NCBI GenBank assembly: GCA_050263095.1
Contig: JBLNEW010000035.1
Coordinates: 1 to 48,076, forward strand
DNA from: FEB-35 sp050263095
Lineage (GTDB): Bacteria > Desulfobacterota > Deferrimicrobia > Deferrimicrobiales > Deferrimicrobiaceae
DNA: 48,076 nucleotides
Direction: 5' to 3'
Positions 7,500 through 15,158 of the stretch are shown one piece after another. Under the pieces are notes generated by a model. It was not told the origin of the DNA and did no database searches. It saw only the letters and a program-made list of their open reading frames with translations. A program made the translations under genes and the position numbers. Every line of letters begins with the position of its first letter. Position 1 is the first letter of the stretch.

Positions 7500-8894
7500 T
7501 CAGAAGCAGATATCCCTGCCGCCCTCGAGCACGCGGACGAGCTTTCGGTCGTACTCATCCAGGAGCGGCGACCCTGCCAGGTCCCGCCTGCCTTCCCGCA
7601 CGGCGGAGAGGCATTCCTCCCGCAGCGCGGAGTCTTCCGCGGAGACCGCGAATTCGGCAAGCGTGAGCAGCGCGTTGGGAACGCAGAAGCCGCGGATGGC
7701 GCCGTCCACCGCCATCTCCGTGAAGGCGCTCCCTGTGCGGCTGCGCCTGTAGCAGCTCGTGCACAGCGATGGGATATATCCCTTGGCGAGCACCCTCCGG
7801 ACCATTTCCTCCAGGGGCCTGGTGTCGTCCACTTCGAACTGCTCGGACTCGCGCCTCCGCAGCCCTTCCGCGTATCCGCCGGGATCGGTCCGCGACCCGG
7901 CGCTTATCTGGGAAGCCCCGATGTCGAGGACCCGCTCGCGGAGCGAGGCGGGCTCGCGCGTCGAGACCACCACGCCGGCGGAGGGCACGGAAAGCCGGTA
8001 GACGATTACGATCTTCTCGAACTCCGCGTCGGACACGGGGCAGGGAGCGGCGGGAAGCGGGGAACCGAACGCCTTCTTGAAGCGCGGCACGGAAATCGTG
8101 TGCGGGAATGTCCCGTAGGCGTCGAAAAGGTGCTCGGCGTGCCGCAGGACCGAGAGCACCTCGAACCGGTGATCGTACAGGCCCAGGAGCGCTCCGATCC
8201 CGACGTCTCCGAACCCGGCGGGGATCGCCCGGTCCATGCACGTCAGGCGCCAGGCGTAGTCGGCTTTCGGGCCGGACGGGTGCATCTTCGCGTATGTCTC
8301 CGGGTGGTATGTTTCCTGGAACACCTGGTATACCCCTGCGCCTGCTTCCTTCAGGCTGCGGAGCTCGTCGATCGTCATGGGGGCGGCGTTCAAGTGGAGG
8401 ATGCGCATCCCCGTCTCCCTGTAGATCGTCCGCAGCACTTCGGCGATGTAATCGGTCCGGGTCCGCAATGGGTGCTCGCCGGCAACCAGCAGGAGGCGGT
8501 TGTAACCTTTCTTCTCAAGATGGCGCGCTTCGGCGGCCGCAGCTTCGGGCGACAGGGTCATCCTGCGCGCTTTCCCGTTTCCCTTCCTGAAGCCGCAGTA
8601 GAGGCAATTGTTGCCGCACTCGTTGGAAAGATACAAGGGAGCGAACAGGACGATCCGGCGCCCGAACACCTCCTCGCGCACCCCGCGGGCGATGCCGCCG
8701 GCCGTCTCCCACACCATCGGGTCGAAGGTCGACAGCAGGCGCGCCGCCTCGAATGTGAGAAGCCTGCGGCGCGGCGAGAGGGATTTAAGAAGAGAAAACG
8801 CCTCCTTCCGCCCGAACGGGCTTGCCGCGGCGAGCATCCGGGATATCTCATCCGGCGATACGGGGAGTGTGGTTCGATTCTCCTGCGGAATCAT
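7500..8894 (-). CDS. HydG/ThiH-family radical SAM tyrosine lyase
   Basis: A 464-residue enzyme of the ThiH/HydG family, which cleaves tyrosine to p-cresol and dehydroglycine. The SAM-cluster motif is C93-x3-C97-x2-C100 (NECGNNCLYCGF). ThiH is about 370-380 residues and stops there functionally; this protein instead has the C-terminal C378-x2-C381-x22-C404 motif, which in HydG holds the auxiliary cluster where tyrosine-derived CO and cyanide bind iron. H265 (HTISVPR) lies near where HydG holds its labile iron by a histidine, though I could not align it. It is the first gene after the TPP riboswitch and is followed 14 bp on by thiS, so the context says dehydroglycine supply for ThiG, while the sequence says HydG. 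No hydE, hydF or hydrogenase is in the window. The ATG at 8894 follows the terminator. Confidence 0.88.
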   Translation of the reverse strand: MIPQENRTTLPVSPDEISRMLAAASPFGRKEAFSLLKSLSPRRRLLTFEAARLLSTFDPMVWETAGGIARGVREEVFGRRIVLFAPLYLSNECGNNCLYCGFRKGNGKARRMTLSPEAAAAEARHLEKKGYNRLLLVAGEHPLRTRTDYIAEVLRTIYRETGMRILHLNAAPMTIDELRSLKEAGAGVYQVFQETYHPETYAKMHPSGPKADYAWRLTCMDRAIPAGFGDVGIGALLGLYDHRFEVLSVLRHAEHLFDAYGTFPHTISVPRFKKAFGSPLPAAPCPVSDAEFEKIVIVYRLSVPSAGVVVSTREPASLRERVLDIGASQISAGSRTDPGGYAEGLRRRESEQFEVDDTRPLEEMVRRVLAKGYIPSLCTSCYRRSRTGSAFTEMAVDGAIRGFCVPNALLTLAEFAVSAEDSALREECLSAVREGRRDLAGSPLLDEYDRKLVRVLEGGRDICF

Positions 8895-8913
8895 GGACGA
8901 TTTTCCCCCCCGT

Positions 8914-8948
8914 AAAAAAAGAAAACCGCACCCCTTGAAGGCACGGTT
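8914..8948 (-). terminator. Riboswitch expression platform: intrinsic terminator
   Basis: On the minus strand AACCGTGCC and GGTGCGGTT form a 9-bp stem (two G-U pairs) over a 7-nt loop, followed by TTCTTTTTTT. It lies between the TPP aptamer and the first thi gene, so TPP binding should promote it and stop transcription. The 3' arm GCGGTT is complementary to AACCGC at the very start of the leader (9056-9051), a candidate antiterminator pairing. Confidence 0.85.
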
Positions 8949-8961
8949 CGTGAAAGGCCAC

Positions 8962-9056
8962 GCTCCCTGCGCCGGCATTATCCGGATCAGGTTCGATGGG
9001 TTGCCCTGGGCGAACACCCTTCCCCGGGCTCTCAGCGAATAGCACCCCTGGCGGTT
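8962..9056 (-). promoter_or_regulatory. TPP riboswitch (THI box)
   Basis: The minus strand reads the conserved THI-box elements in order: CAGGGGTGC, then GCTGAGAG, an ACCC-type segment in GGCAACCC, GAACCTGATCCGGATAATG and CCGGCGCAGGGA. These make up helices P2 to P5 with the pyrimidine-sensor CTGAGA and the pyrophosphate-binding loop. It precedes an intrinsic terminator and a thiamine biosynthesis operon, so high TPP should shut the operon off by premature termination. Confidence 0.96.
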
Positions 9057-9066
9057 ATGGTTGAAT

Positions 9067-9096
9067 ATGATACGCCGCGCGCGGATTCGTTGTCAA
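9067..9096 (-). promoter_or_regulatory. Sigma70-type promoter of the thi operon
   Basis: TTGACA (9096-9091) and TATCAT (9072-9067) are separated by 18 bp on the minus strand. The predicted start near 9060 lies just ahead of the TPP aptamer, as expected for a riboswitch leader. Confidence 0.75.
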
Positions 9097-9189
9097 ACCG
9101 CCGGCCGGGATATCCCCCGCTGCCTTTACTTGGGAGGGGAGGGTGGGGTAAACTTTTGCGAATCTGTCTGATATCTTCCGGGAGAGGTA

Positions 9190-10311
9190 ATGCCGTTGGC
9201 AAGGCCCACCATGGCGGAGATCATCCTTTCGTCGCTCCGGCATAACTACCGGGTATTGCGCTCCCTTCTTCCCCCGTCGACCTCGGTTTTCGCGGTGGTC
9301 AAGGCGAACGCCTACGGCCATGGTGCGGTCGCCGTCACCAAGGCGCTGGCGGAGGAGGGCGTCAAGACCTTCGGAGTCGCCACGGTCGAGGAAGGAGTCG
9401 AGCTTCGCCAGGCGGGCATACGCCGCCCGGTCGTCGTGCTCGGCGGGGTGGACGAGCCGCAGGCGGAGGAGGCCCACGCCAACGGCCTTTCCGCGGCCCT
9501 TTTCGATCCCCGCCAGATCCCCTACCTTGCCCGGGCCGCGGCGGCCCGCGGAAAGCCTTTCCCGGTCCACCTTAAAGTAGATACCGGGATGGGCCGCCTG
9601 GGCTTCATGCCCGAGAGCGCGTCCGCGATCATCGAGGCCGTCAGGTCGCGCAAGGAGCTGCGCGTGGAAGGGTGGATGACCCACCTCTCCTCCGCGGACG
9701 GGAAGGAACCGGCCGACCGGGAGTTCACCCTGGGGCAGCTCGCCGCCTTTTCAAGGGGGATAGCGGCGGTGAGGGAAGCGTTCGGCGCCGGCGTCTCGGT
9801 GCATGCGCTGAACAGCGCCGGCATCCTGTCATTCCGCGAATACGCATTCGACCTCGTACGCCCCGGGATCGCACTGTACGGCAGCCTCCCGGCCGAAGGG
9901 CTGGGGGCGGAACTGGGCTTGCGGCCGGTGATGAGGCTGGTGACCAAGATAGTCTCGCTGAAGGAATTGCCCCCGGACCACCCCGTGAGCTACGCCCGGG
10001 CGTACCGCCGGCCCGAGCGACGGAAAATCGCGGTAGTCCCGCTGGGATACGCGGACGGCTACCGACGCTCCTTCTCGGGGGCGGCATCCATGGTCGTCAT
10101 GGGCCGCGCGGCGCCGGTCGCCGGAAGAGTGTGCATGGACCACACGATGCTGGACGTGACCGGCATACCCGGCGTCTCGCCGGGTACGGACGTCGTCGTC
10201 ATGGGGGAAGGCGCGTCCACGGCCGACGAACTGGCCCGCATCTCGGGCACCATCCCCTACGAGATCCTCACGCAGGTCGGCCGGCGGATTCCGAGGCGCG
10301 CCGTTGGCTGA
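9190..10311 (+). CDS. alr: Alanine racemase
   Basis: A 373-residue PLP enzyme that interconverts L- and D-alanine for peptidoglycan. The PLP lysine is K38 in VVKANAYGHG and the second catalytic base is Y268 in VSYARAYR; HLKVDTGMGRLG and GRVCMDHTMLDV are further hallmarks. The ATG at 9190 has a GGGAGAGG ribosome site. The 3' end overlaps the mlaE start by 8 bp, so cell-wall and lipid-transport genes are in one transcript. The 130 bp upstream are shared with the divergent thi promoter. Confidence 0.96.
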   Translation: MPLARPTMAEIILSSLRHNYRVLRSLLPPSTSVFAVVKANAYGHGAVAVTKALAEEGVKTFGVATVEEGVELRQAGIRRPVVVLGGVDEPQAEEAHANGLSAALFDPRQIPYLARAAAARGKPFPVHLKVDTGMGRLGFMPESASAIIEAVRSRKELRVEGWMTHLSSADGKEPADREFTLGQLAAFSRGIAAVREAFGAGVSVHALNSAGILSFREYAFDLVRPGIALYGSLPAEGLGAELGLRPVMRLVTKIVSLKELPPDHPVSYARAYRRPERRKIAVVPLGYADGYRRSFSGAASMVVMGRAAPVAGRVCMDHTMLDVTGIPGVSPGTDVVVMGEGASTADELARISGTIPYEILTQVGRRIPRRAVG

Positions 10312-11101
10312 CGAGGCGAAGCGCAACGGGGTATCCGTGGCCCTGGACAAGTTCGGGGTCCGGGTGTTCCGGATGCTGGAGGACCTGGGCAACGTCTTCG
10401 TTCTTTTCCTTCAGTGCGTCACGTGGCTGGTCCGCCCGCCGTCCGAGATAAGGAACATAGTGAAGCAGATGGAGGAGGTCGGAATCCGGTCGATGCCCGT
10501 AGTCCTCGTGACGGCGACGTTCACCGGCATGGTGCTCGCCCTCCAGAGCTGGTCGGGCTTCCAGCGGTTCCAGGCGACGAGTTTCGTGGGATCGGTGGTC
10601 GCCCTTTCCATCACGCGGGAGCTGGGCCCGGTGTTCGCCGGACTCATGGTCTCCGGACGCGTCGGCGCGGCCATGGCGGCGGAACTGGGAACGATGAAGG
10701 TCACGGAGCAGATCGACGCGCTGGTGACCCTTGCCACGAACCCTGTGAAATACCTCGTGGTCCCGCGCGTGGTCGCCTCCACGGCGGTCCTGCCGATCCT
10801 GGTCGTCTTCGCGGACCTGGTGGGGATACTCGGGGGATACTTCGTGGCGGTCTACCTTCTCGGCGCCAACCCGTACGTGTACATCAACAAGACGTACCAG
10901 TACCTCGAGTTCAAGGACATCTACACGGGTCTTGTCAAGGCCGCCGTCTTCGGATTCCTGATCGCCCTGATCTCCTGCTACAACGGCTTCATCGCGGAGG
11001 GGGGTGCCGAGGGGGTGGGCAGGGCCACGACGCGGGCGGTGGTGGCCTCCTCGATGGTGGTGCTCATCTCGGACTACTTCATGACGTCGTTCATGTTTTA
11101 A
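10304..11101 (+). CDS. mlaE: ABC transporter permease, MlaE family
   Basis: A 265-residue inner-membrane permease of the MlaE/YrbE family, which works with an ATPase and an MCE protein in moving phospholipids between the membranes. An N-terminal amphipathic segment (FVLFLQCVTWL) is followed by about five hydrophobic helices, and the family block LGPVFAGLMVSGRVGAAMAAE is intact. The start is TTG at 10304, inside the last codons of alr; no ATG lies near. The ATPase gene follows after 10 bp. MlaB, MlaC and MlaA genes are not in the window. Confidence 0.93.
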   Translation: MADEAKRNGVSVALDKFGVRVFRMLEDLGNVFVLFLQCVTWLVRPPSEIRNIVKQMEEVGIRSMPVVLVTATFTGMVLALQSWSGFQRFQATSFVGSVVALSITRELGPVFAGLMVSGRVGAAMAAELGTMKVTEQIDALVTLATNPVKYLVVPRVVASTAVLPILVVFADLVGILGGYFVAVYLLGANPYVYINKTYQYLEFKDIYTGLVKAAVFGFLIALISCYNGFIAEGGAEGVGRATTRAVVASSMVVLISDYFMTSFMF

Positions 11102-11111
11102 CGGGGGCAGG

Positions 11112-11924
11112 GTGCCGACGATCGAGATAAACGGACTGTGCAAGCGGTTCGGAAAGAAGGTGGTGCTCGACGGGCTGGACCTGACCGTGCCGCAGGGGAA
11201 GAACACGGTGGTGATCGGCGGCAGCGGGACCGGCAAGTCGGTGCTCATAAAGTGCGTGGTGGGCCTTTTGCGGGCGGATGCGGGGGATATACGGATCGAC
11301 GGCGAGGACGTTACGAAGATGGACGAGCGCGAGCTGGTCCGGGTCCGGAAGAAGTTCGGCATGCTGTTCCAGGGAGCCGCCCTTTTCGACTCCATGAACG
11401 TGGGGGACAACGTGGCCTTCGCTCTCAGGAGGCTTCACAGGTACCCGGAGCACCAGATCCCCAACGTCGTGGAGGAGAAGCTCGCCATGGTGGGCTTGAG
11501 CGACATCCAGCACCTCATGCCCGCGGAGCTGTCGGGGGGGATGAAGAAGCGCGTCGGGCTTGCCCGCGCCATCGCCTCGGAGCCGGAGATCCTCCTTTAC
11601 GACGAGCCGACGACCGGGCTGGACCCCATCATGGCGGACGTCATCAACGAGCTGATCATCCGCCTTCGGGAGTCGCTCGGGGTGACCTCGATCTCCATCA
11701 CGCACGACATGGCGTCGGCCTACAAGATCGCGGATTACATCGCCATGTTGTATAAAGGAAAGATCATCGAGGTGGGGACGCCGGAGCAGATCCGGCACAG
11801 CGCGAGCCCCGTCGTCTCCCAGTTCGTGGAGGGTCGCGCACAAGGGCCCATCACCGCCGAGCACGAGGAGTTCGTCCGCTTCGTCCGCCGGTCGGGCAAA
11901 CCCCCGGAGCAGAAGGAGAATTGA
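11112..11924 (+). CDS. mlaF: ABC transporter ATP-binding protein, MlaF family
   Basis: A 270-residue ATPase of the lipid transporter. Walker A is GGSGTGKS, the Q-loop FQGAALFDS is the form typical of MlaF, the signature is LSGGMKKRVGLARA and Walker B is LLYDEPTTGLDP, with the switch histidine in SITHDM. The start is GTG at 11112 after GGGGGCAGG. Its TGA stop shares one base with the ATG of the MCE gene, indicating tight translational coupling. Confidence 0.94.
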   Translation: MPTIEINGLCKRFGKKVVLDGLDLTVPQGKNTVVIGGSGTGKSVLIKCVVGLLRADAGDIRIDGEDVTKMDERELVRVRKKFGMLFQGAALFDSMNVGDNVAFALRRLHRYPEHQIPNVVEEKLAMVGLSDIQHLMPAELSGGMKKRVGLARAIASEPEILLYDEPTTGLDPIMADVINELIIRLRESLGVTSISITHDMASAYKIADYIAMLYKGKIIEVGTPEQIRHSASPVVSQFVEGRAQGPITAEHEEFVRFVRRSGKPPEQKEN

Positions 11925-13441
11925 TGTCAAGAGAGGCGAAGGTGGGGATCTTCGTGGTGCTTGGGCTGGTGGTCCTCACTTACTTCACGTTCCGCGTCAG
12001 CAAGTGGGGGGGGATCGGCGAAAAGGGGTACAAGCTCACGGTCGACTTCGAGACCGCGGCGGGCCTGGAGCCCAAGGCGAACGTGAAGATGGCGGGCGTA
12101 CCGGTGGGAAAGGTCGAGGAGATAAAGCTCGAGGGCGACCGCGCGAGGCTCGTGCTCCGGATCGACAAGGAGATCCGCATCCCGGTCGACTCGATAGCAT
12201 CGATCCAGACCCAGGGGCTTCTGGGGGAAAAGTACGTCGAGATCCTGCCCGGCAAGCAGAAGGACCGGGTGCTGCCCGCCGGCGGGCGCGTCGCCAATAC
12301 CCAGCCACCGGTGAACCTCGACGAAATCGTCCGGAAACTCTCCTTCATCGCCGACGACGTCAAGCGCTTCACCGAAACCCTCTCCAGCACTATCGGAACG
12401 GAGGAGGGGAAGCAGGCAATGTCGGAGATACTGCAGAACGTACGGGAAGCGAGCTCCGTTCTCCGGAACGTCACGACGGGCAACGAGGACAGGCTCAACA
12501 GGATCCTGGCCAACATAGACCGGCTCTCCGGGGACCTGCAGGAGATTTCGTCGGCCAACAAGGAAGACGTGCGTGTGACGATCGCGAACCTGAGGGAATT
12601 CTCGCAGACGCTCAAGGAGCAGACGCCCGGCCTCGCGAAAAAGCTCGAGGCGATGGGAGACCAGGTCAGCGGGGTGATAAGCGAAAACCGCGAGAACATA
12701 AAGGAGAGCATCGCGAACCTGAAGACGGCCTCGGCGAAACTCGACAACACCTTGTCGTCGGCGGAGAAGGTTCTGGCGAAGATCGAGCGCGGCGAGGGGA
12801 CCCTCGGGAAGCTGATCAACGACAACACCACGGTCGGCTCTCTCAACGACACCCTGGACGGGATAAACAGGTTCGTCCGCAAGACAGAATCCCTGAAGAC
12901 ATTCCTGGACTACCGGCTCGAATACCAGACCGGACCTTCCGAGTTCAAGCACTACGCGAACCTGCGGCTCCAGCCTTCCGCGGACAAATATTACCTCCTC
13001 GGGATCGTGGATGACCCGCGCGGAAAACTCGACACCAACGACACCACGACGACGGTCGACGGCGTGACGACCACGTCGCGCTCGGAGACCTTCACGAACG
13101 ACCTCAAGTTCACGGCGCTCGTCGCGAAGCGGTTCTCCGGCCTGACGATCAAGGGCGGGGTCATGGAGTCGACGGGAGGGATAGGCGCCGACTACGAGGT
13201 GCTTAAAGACCGGTTTACGGTGGGCCTGGATGCCTTCGATTTCGGAAGGGAAAAGGGGCAACATCCGCATTTGAAAGCGTACGGCAACTATGATATCGTC
13301 AAAAACCTTTTCATTACCGGCGGAGTCGACGATATCCTCAACAGCGAGAGCAACTTGAGGACTTTCTTCTTCGGCTTCGGCATCAAGTTCGCCGACGAGG
13401 ACCTGAAGACCCTGCTCGGGGCCGTCCCCATCAAGCCTTAA
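11924..13441 (+). CDS. MCE-family lipid transport protein with long C-terminal extension
   Basis: A 505-residue MlaD-like protein, far longer than MlaD (about 180). An N-terminal transmembrane helix (about 7-25) is followed by one MCE domain (about 35-115, AGVPVGKVEEI and TQGLLGEKYVEI), a long helical region (about 130-330) that could form the MCE tunnel, and a C-terminal region (about 335-505) rich in alternating strands (YRLEYQTG, KYYLLGIVDDP, FTVGLDAFDFG, FFFGFGIKF). That last part resembles strands of an outer-membrane-type barrel. Together with the permease and ATPase it should carry lipid across the periplasm. The ATG at 11924 overlaps the mlaF stop by one base. Confidence 0.88.
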   Translation: MSREAKVGIFVVLGLVVLTYFTFRVSKWGGIGEKGYKLTVDFETAAGLEPKANVKMAGVPVGKVEEIKLEGDRARLVLRIDKEIRIPVDSIASIQTQGLLGEKYVEILPGKQKDRVLPAGGRVANTQPPVNLDEIVRKLSFIADDVKRFTETLSSTIGTEEGKQAMSEILQNVREASSVLRNVTTGNEDRLNRILANIDRLSGDLQEISSANKEDVRVTIANLREFSQTLKEQTPGLAKKLEAMGDQVSGVISENRENIKESIANLKTASAKLDNTLSSAEKVLAKIERGEGTLGKLINDNTTVGSLNDTLDGINRFVRKTESLKTFLDYRLEYQTGPSEFKHYANLRLQPSADKYYLLGIVDDPRGKLDTNDTTTTVDGVTTTSRSETFTNDLKFTALVAKRFSGLTIKGGVMESTGGIGADYEVLKDRFTVGLDAFDFGREKGQHPHLKAYGNYDIVKNLFITGGVDDILNSESNLRTFFFGFGIKFADEDLKTLLGAVPIKP

Positions 13442-13493
13442 CGCGGCGGGCGCCCGGCCAAAATACTGGAAAAGACGCGAGGGAAAAAGCGCC

Positions 13494-15056
13494 ATGGCGA
13501 GGATACACAGGGCGATTTTAAGCGTGTCGGACAAGACGGGCATCGTGGAATTCGCGAAGGCGGTTTCGCGGCTCGGCGTGGAGCTTTTCGCCTCGGGAGG
13601 GACGGCCAGGCTGCTTAAGGAGAAGAAGGTCCCGGTTCGCCTCATAGAGGAATACACCGGCGCGCCGGAAATGCTCGACGGCCGGGTCAAGACGCTGAAT
13701 CCAAAGATCCACGGCGGGATCCTCGCGCTCAGGGACAACCCGGCGCACATGAAGACCATCGAGTCCCAGGGGATAGTCCCTTTCGACATGGTGGTGGTGA
13801 ACCTGTACCCCTTCGAGGCGACGATCGGGAAGCCGGGATGCACGCGGGCCGAGGCGATCGAGAACATCGACATCGGGGGTCCGTCGATGGTCCGCTCGGC
13901 CGCAAAGAATTGCCAGCACGTGGCGGTGGTATGCGATCCCGCCGACTACCCGGAACTCCTGGAGAAGCTCAAGAAGGGGAACGGCAACCTGGACGAGCAA
14001 ACGCACGCGGAGCTGGGCAGGAAGGCCTTCGCGCTGACCGCGGCGTACGACGCCGCGATCTCCAACTACCTGGGGCGGGGAGACGGCGCGCGGGACGAAT
14101 ACCCCGTGACCTTCACCGCGCAGTGGAGAAGGGTCCAATCGCTGCGCTACGGGGAGAATCCGCACCAGACCGCCGCGTTCTACGCCGACCTCAAGCTTCC
14201 GGGGGAGCCCAGTCTCGGGGGGGCGCGCCAGCTCCAGGGGAAGGAGCTTTCCTATAACAACATAGTCGACATAGATGCGGCGCTGCAGCTGGCTCTCGAG
14301 TTCCAGGACCCGGCCGCGGCGATTATAAAGCACACGAACCCGTCGGGAGTCGGCATATCAAGGAAGAGGCTGGTGGACGCCTTCAAGAAGGCCAGGGAAT
14401 GCGACCCCGTCTCCGCGTACGGAGGAGTCATAGGATTCAACAGGCAGGTGGGGGCGGATGCCGCCAAGGAAGTGGCCGCCACGTTTTTCGAGGCGGTCAT
14501 CGCGCCCGGTTACGACAAGGCGGCGCGCAAGATCCTCTCCGCCAAGGCAAACCTGCGGGTGCTGGAGACCGGAGGGGAGTTCCGGTGGGATTCGCAGGCG
14601 GGCCACGAGATGAAGAAGGTGAGCGGCGGCCTGCTGCTCCAGAGCCGGGACCGGCACGTTCTCGCGGCGTCAGGCCTCAAGATCGTGACGAAGCGTGCTC
14701 CGACGGCGGACGAGCTCGAGGCCCTGATGTTCGGCTGGAAGGTCTGCAAGCACGTCAAGTCCAACGCCATCGTCTATGCCCTCAAGGATCGCACCGTGGG
14801 CGTGGGGGCGGGCCAGATGAGCAGGGTGGATTCCGCCAAGATCGCGGTGATGAAGGCCCAGCGGCCCACCAAGGGGACGGTCGTGGCGTCCGACGCGTTC
14901 TTCCCGTTCCGGGACGGCCTCGACGCCGCGGCGGAAGCCGGGGCCACGGCCGCCATCCAGCCCGGGGGATCGGTGCGCGACGCGGAGGTCATCGCCGCCG
15001 CCGACGAGCACGGGATGGCCATGGTTTTCACAGGAGTCAGGCACTTCCGGCATTAG
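13494..15056 (+). CDS. purH: Bifunctional AICAR transformylase / IMP cyclohydrolase PurH
   Basis: A 520-residue enzyme for the last two steps to IMP. The N-terminal cyclohydrolase (MGS-like) domain shows SVSDKTG, SGGTA, DGRVKTLNPKIHGG and NLYPF; the transformylase domain has RYGENPHQ, the catalytic pair K279-H280 in KHTNPSG, and SDAFFPF near the end. Length is normal. The ATG at 13494 has an upstream GAGGGA. It follows the MCE gene by 52 bp and starts a purine gene group on the plus strand. Confidence 0.97.
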   Translation: MARIHRAILSVSDKTGIVEFAKAVSRLGVELFASGGTARLLKEKKVPVRLIEEYTGAPEMLDGRVKTLNPKIHGGILALRDNPAHMKTIESQGIVPFDMVVVNLYPFEATIGKPGCTRAEAIENIDIGGPSMVRSAAKNCQHVAVVCDPADYPELLEKLKKGNGNLDEQTHAELGRKAFALTAAYDAAISNYLGRGDGARDEYPVTFTAQWRRVQSLRYGENPHQTAAFYADLKLPGEPSLGGARQLQGKELSYNNIVDIDAALQLALEFQDPAAAIIKHTNPSGVGISRKRLVDAFKKARECDPVSAYGGVIGFNRQVGADAAKEVAATFFEAVIAPGYDKAARKILSAKANLRVLETGGEFRWDSQAGHEMKKVSGGLLLQSRDRHVLAASGLKIVTKRAPTADELEALMFGWKVCKHVKSNAIVYALKDRTVGVGAGQMSRVDSAKIAVMKAQRPTKGTVVASDAFFPFRDGLDAAAEAGATAAIQPGGSVRDAEVIAAADEHGMAMVFTGVRHFRH

Positions 15057-15158
15057 CGGGCGGGGACGCTCGGGGGGGAGGACGCTCCTCTACGTGCGGC
15101 TTGAACAGGAATGTCCGCCGCAACATCGGAGAATGTCCCCGATTAAAGGAGGGATCGC
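15057..15158 (+). other. purH-purD spacer with short repeated motif
   Basis: This 102-bp spacer holds two copies of AATGTCC (near 15112 and 15133) and short self-complementary GCGG/CCGC ends, followed by the strong AAAGGAGGG ribosome site of purD. I see no terminator, so purH and purD are probably co-transcribed. The repeats may be a REP-like remnant. Confidence 0.35.

Noticed and set aside
11927..13873. Long minus-strand open frame opposite the MCE and purH genes
   Set aside because: Spans two real genes on the other strand and has histidine/arginine-rich low-complexity composition; a shadow.
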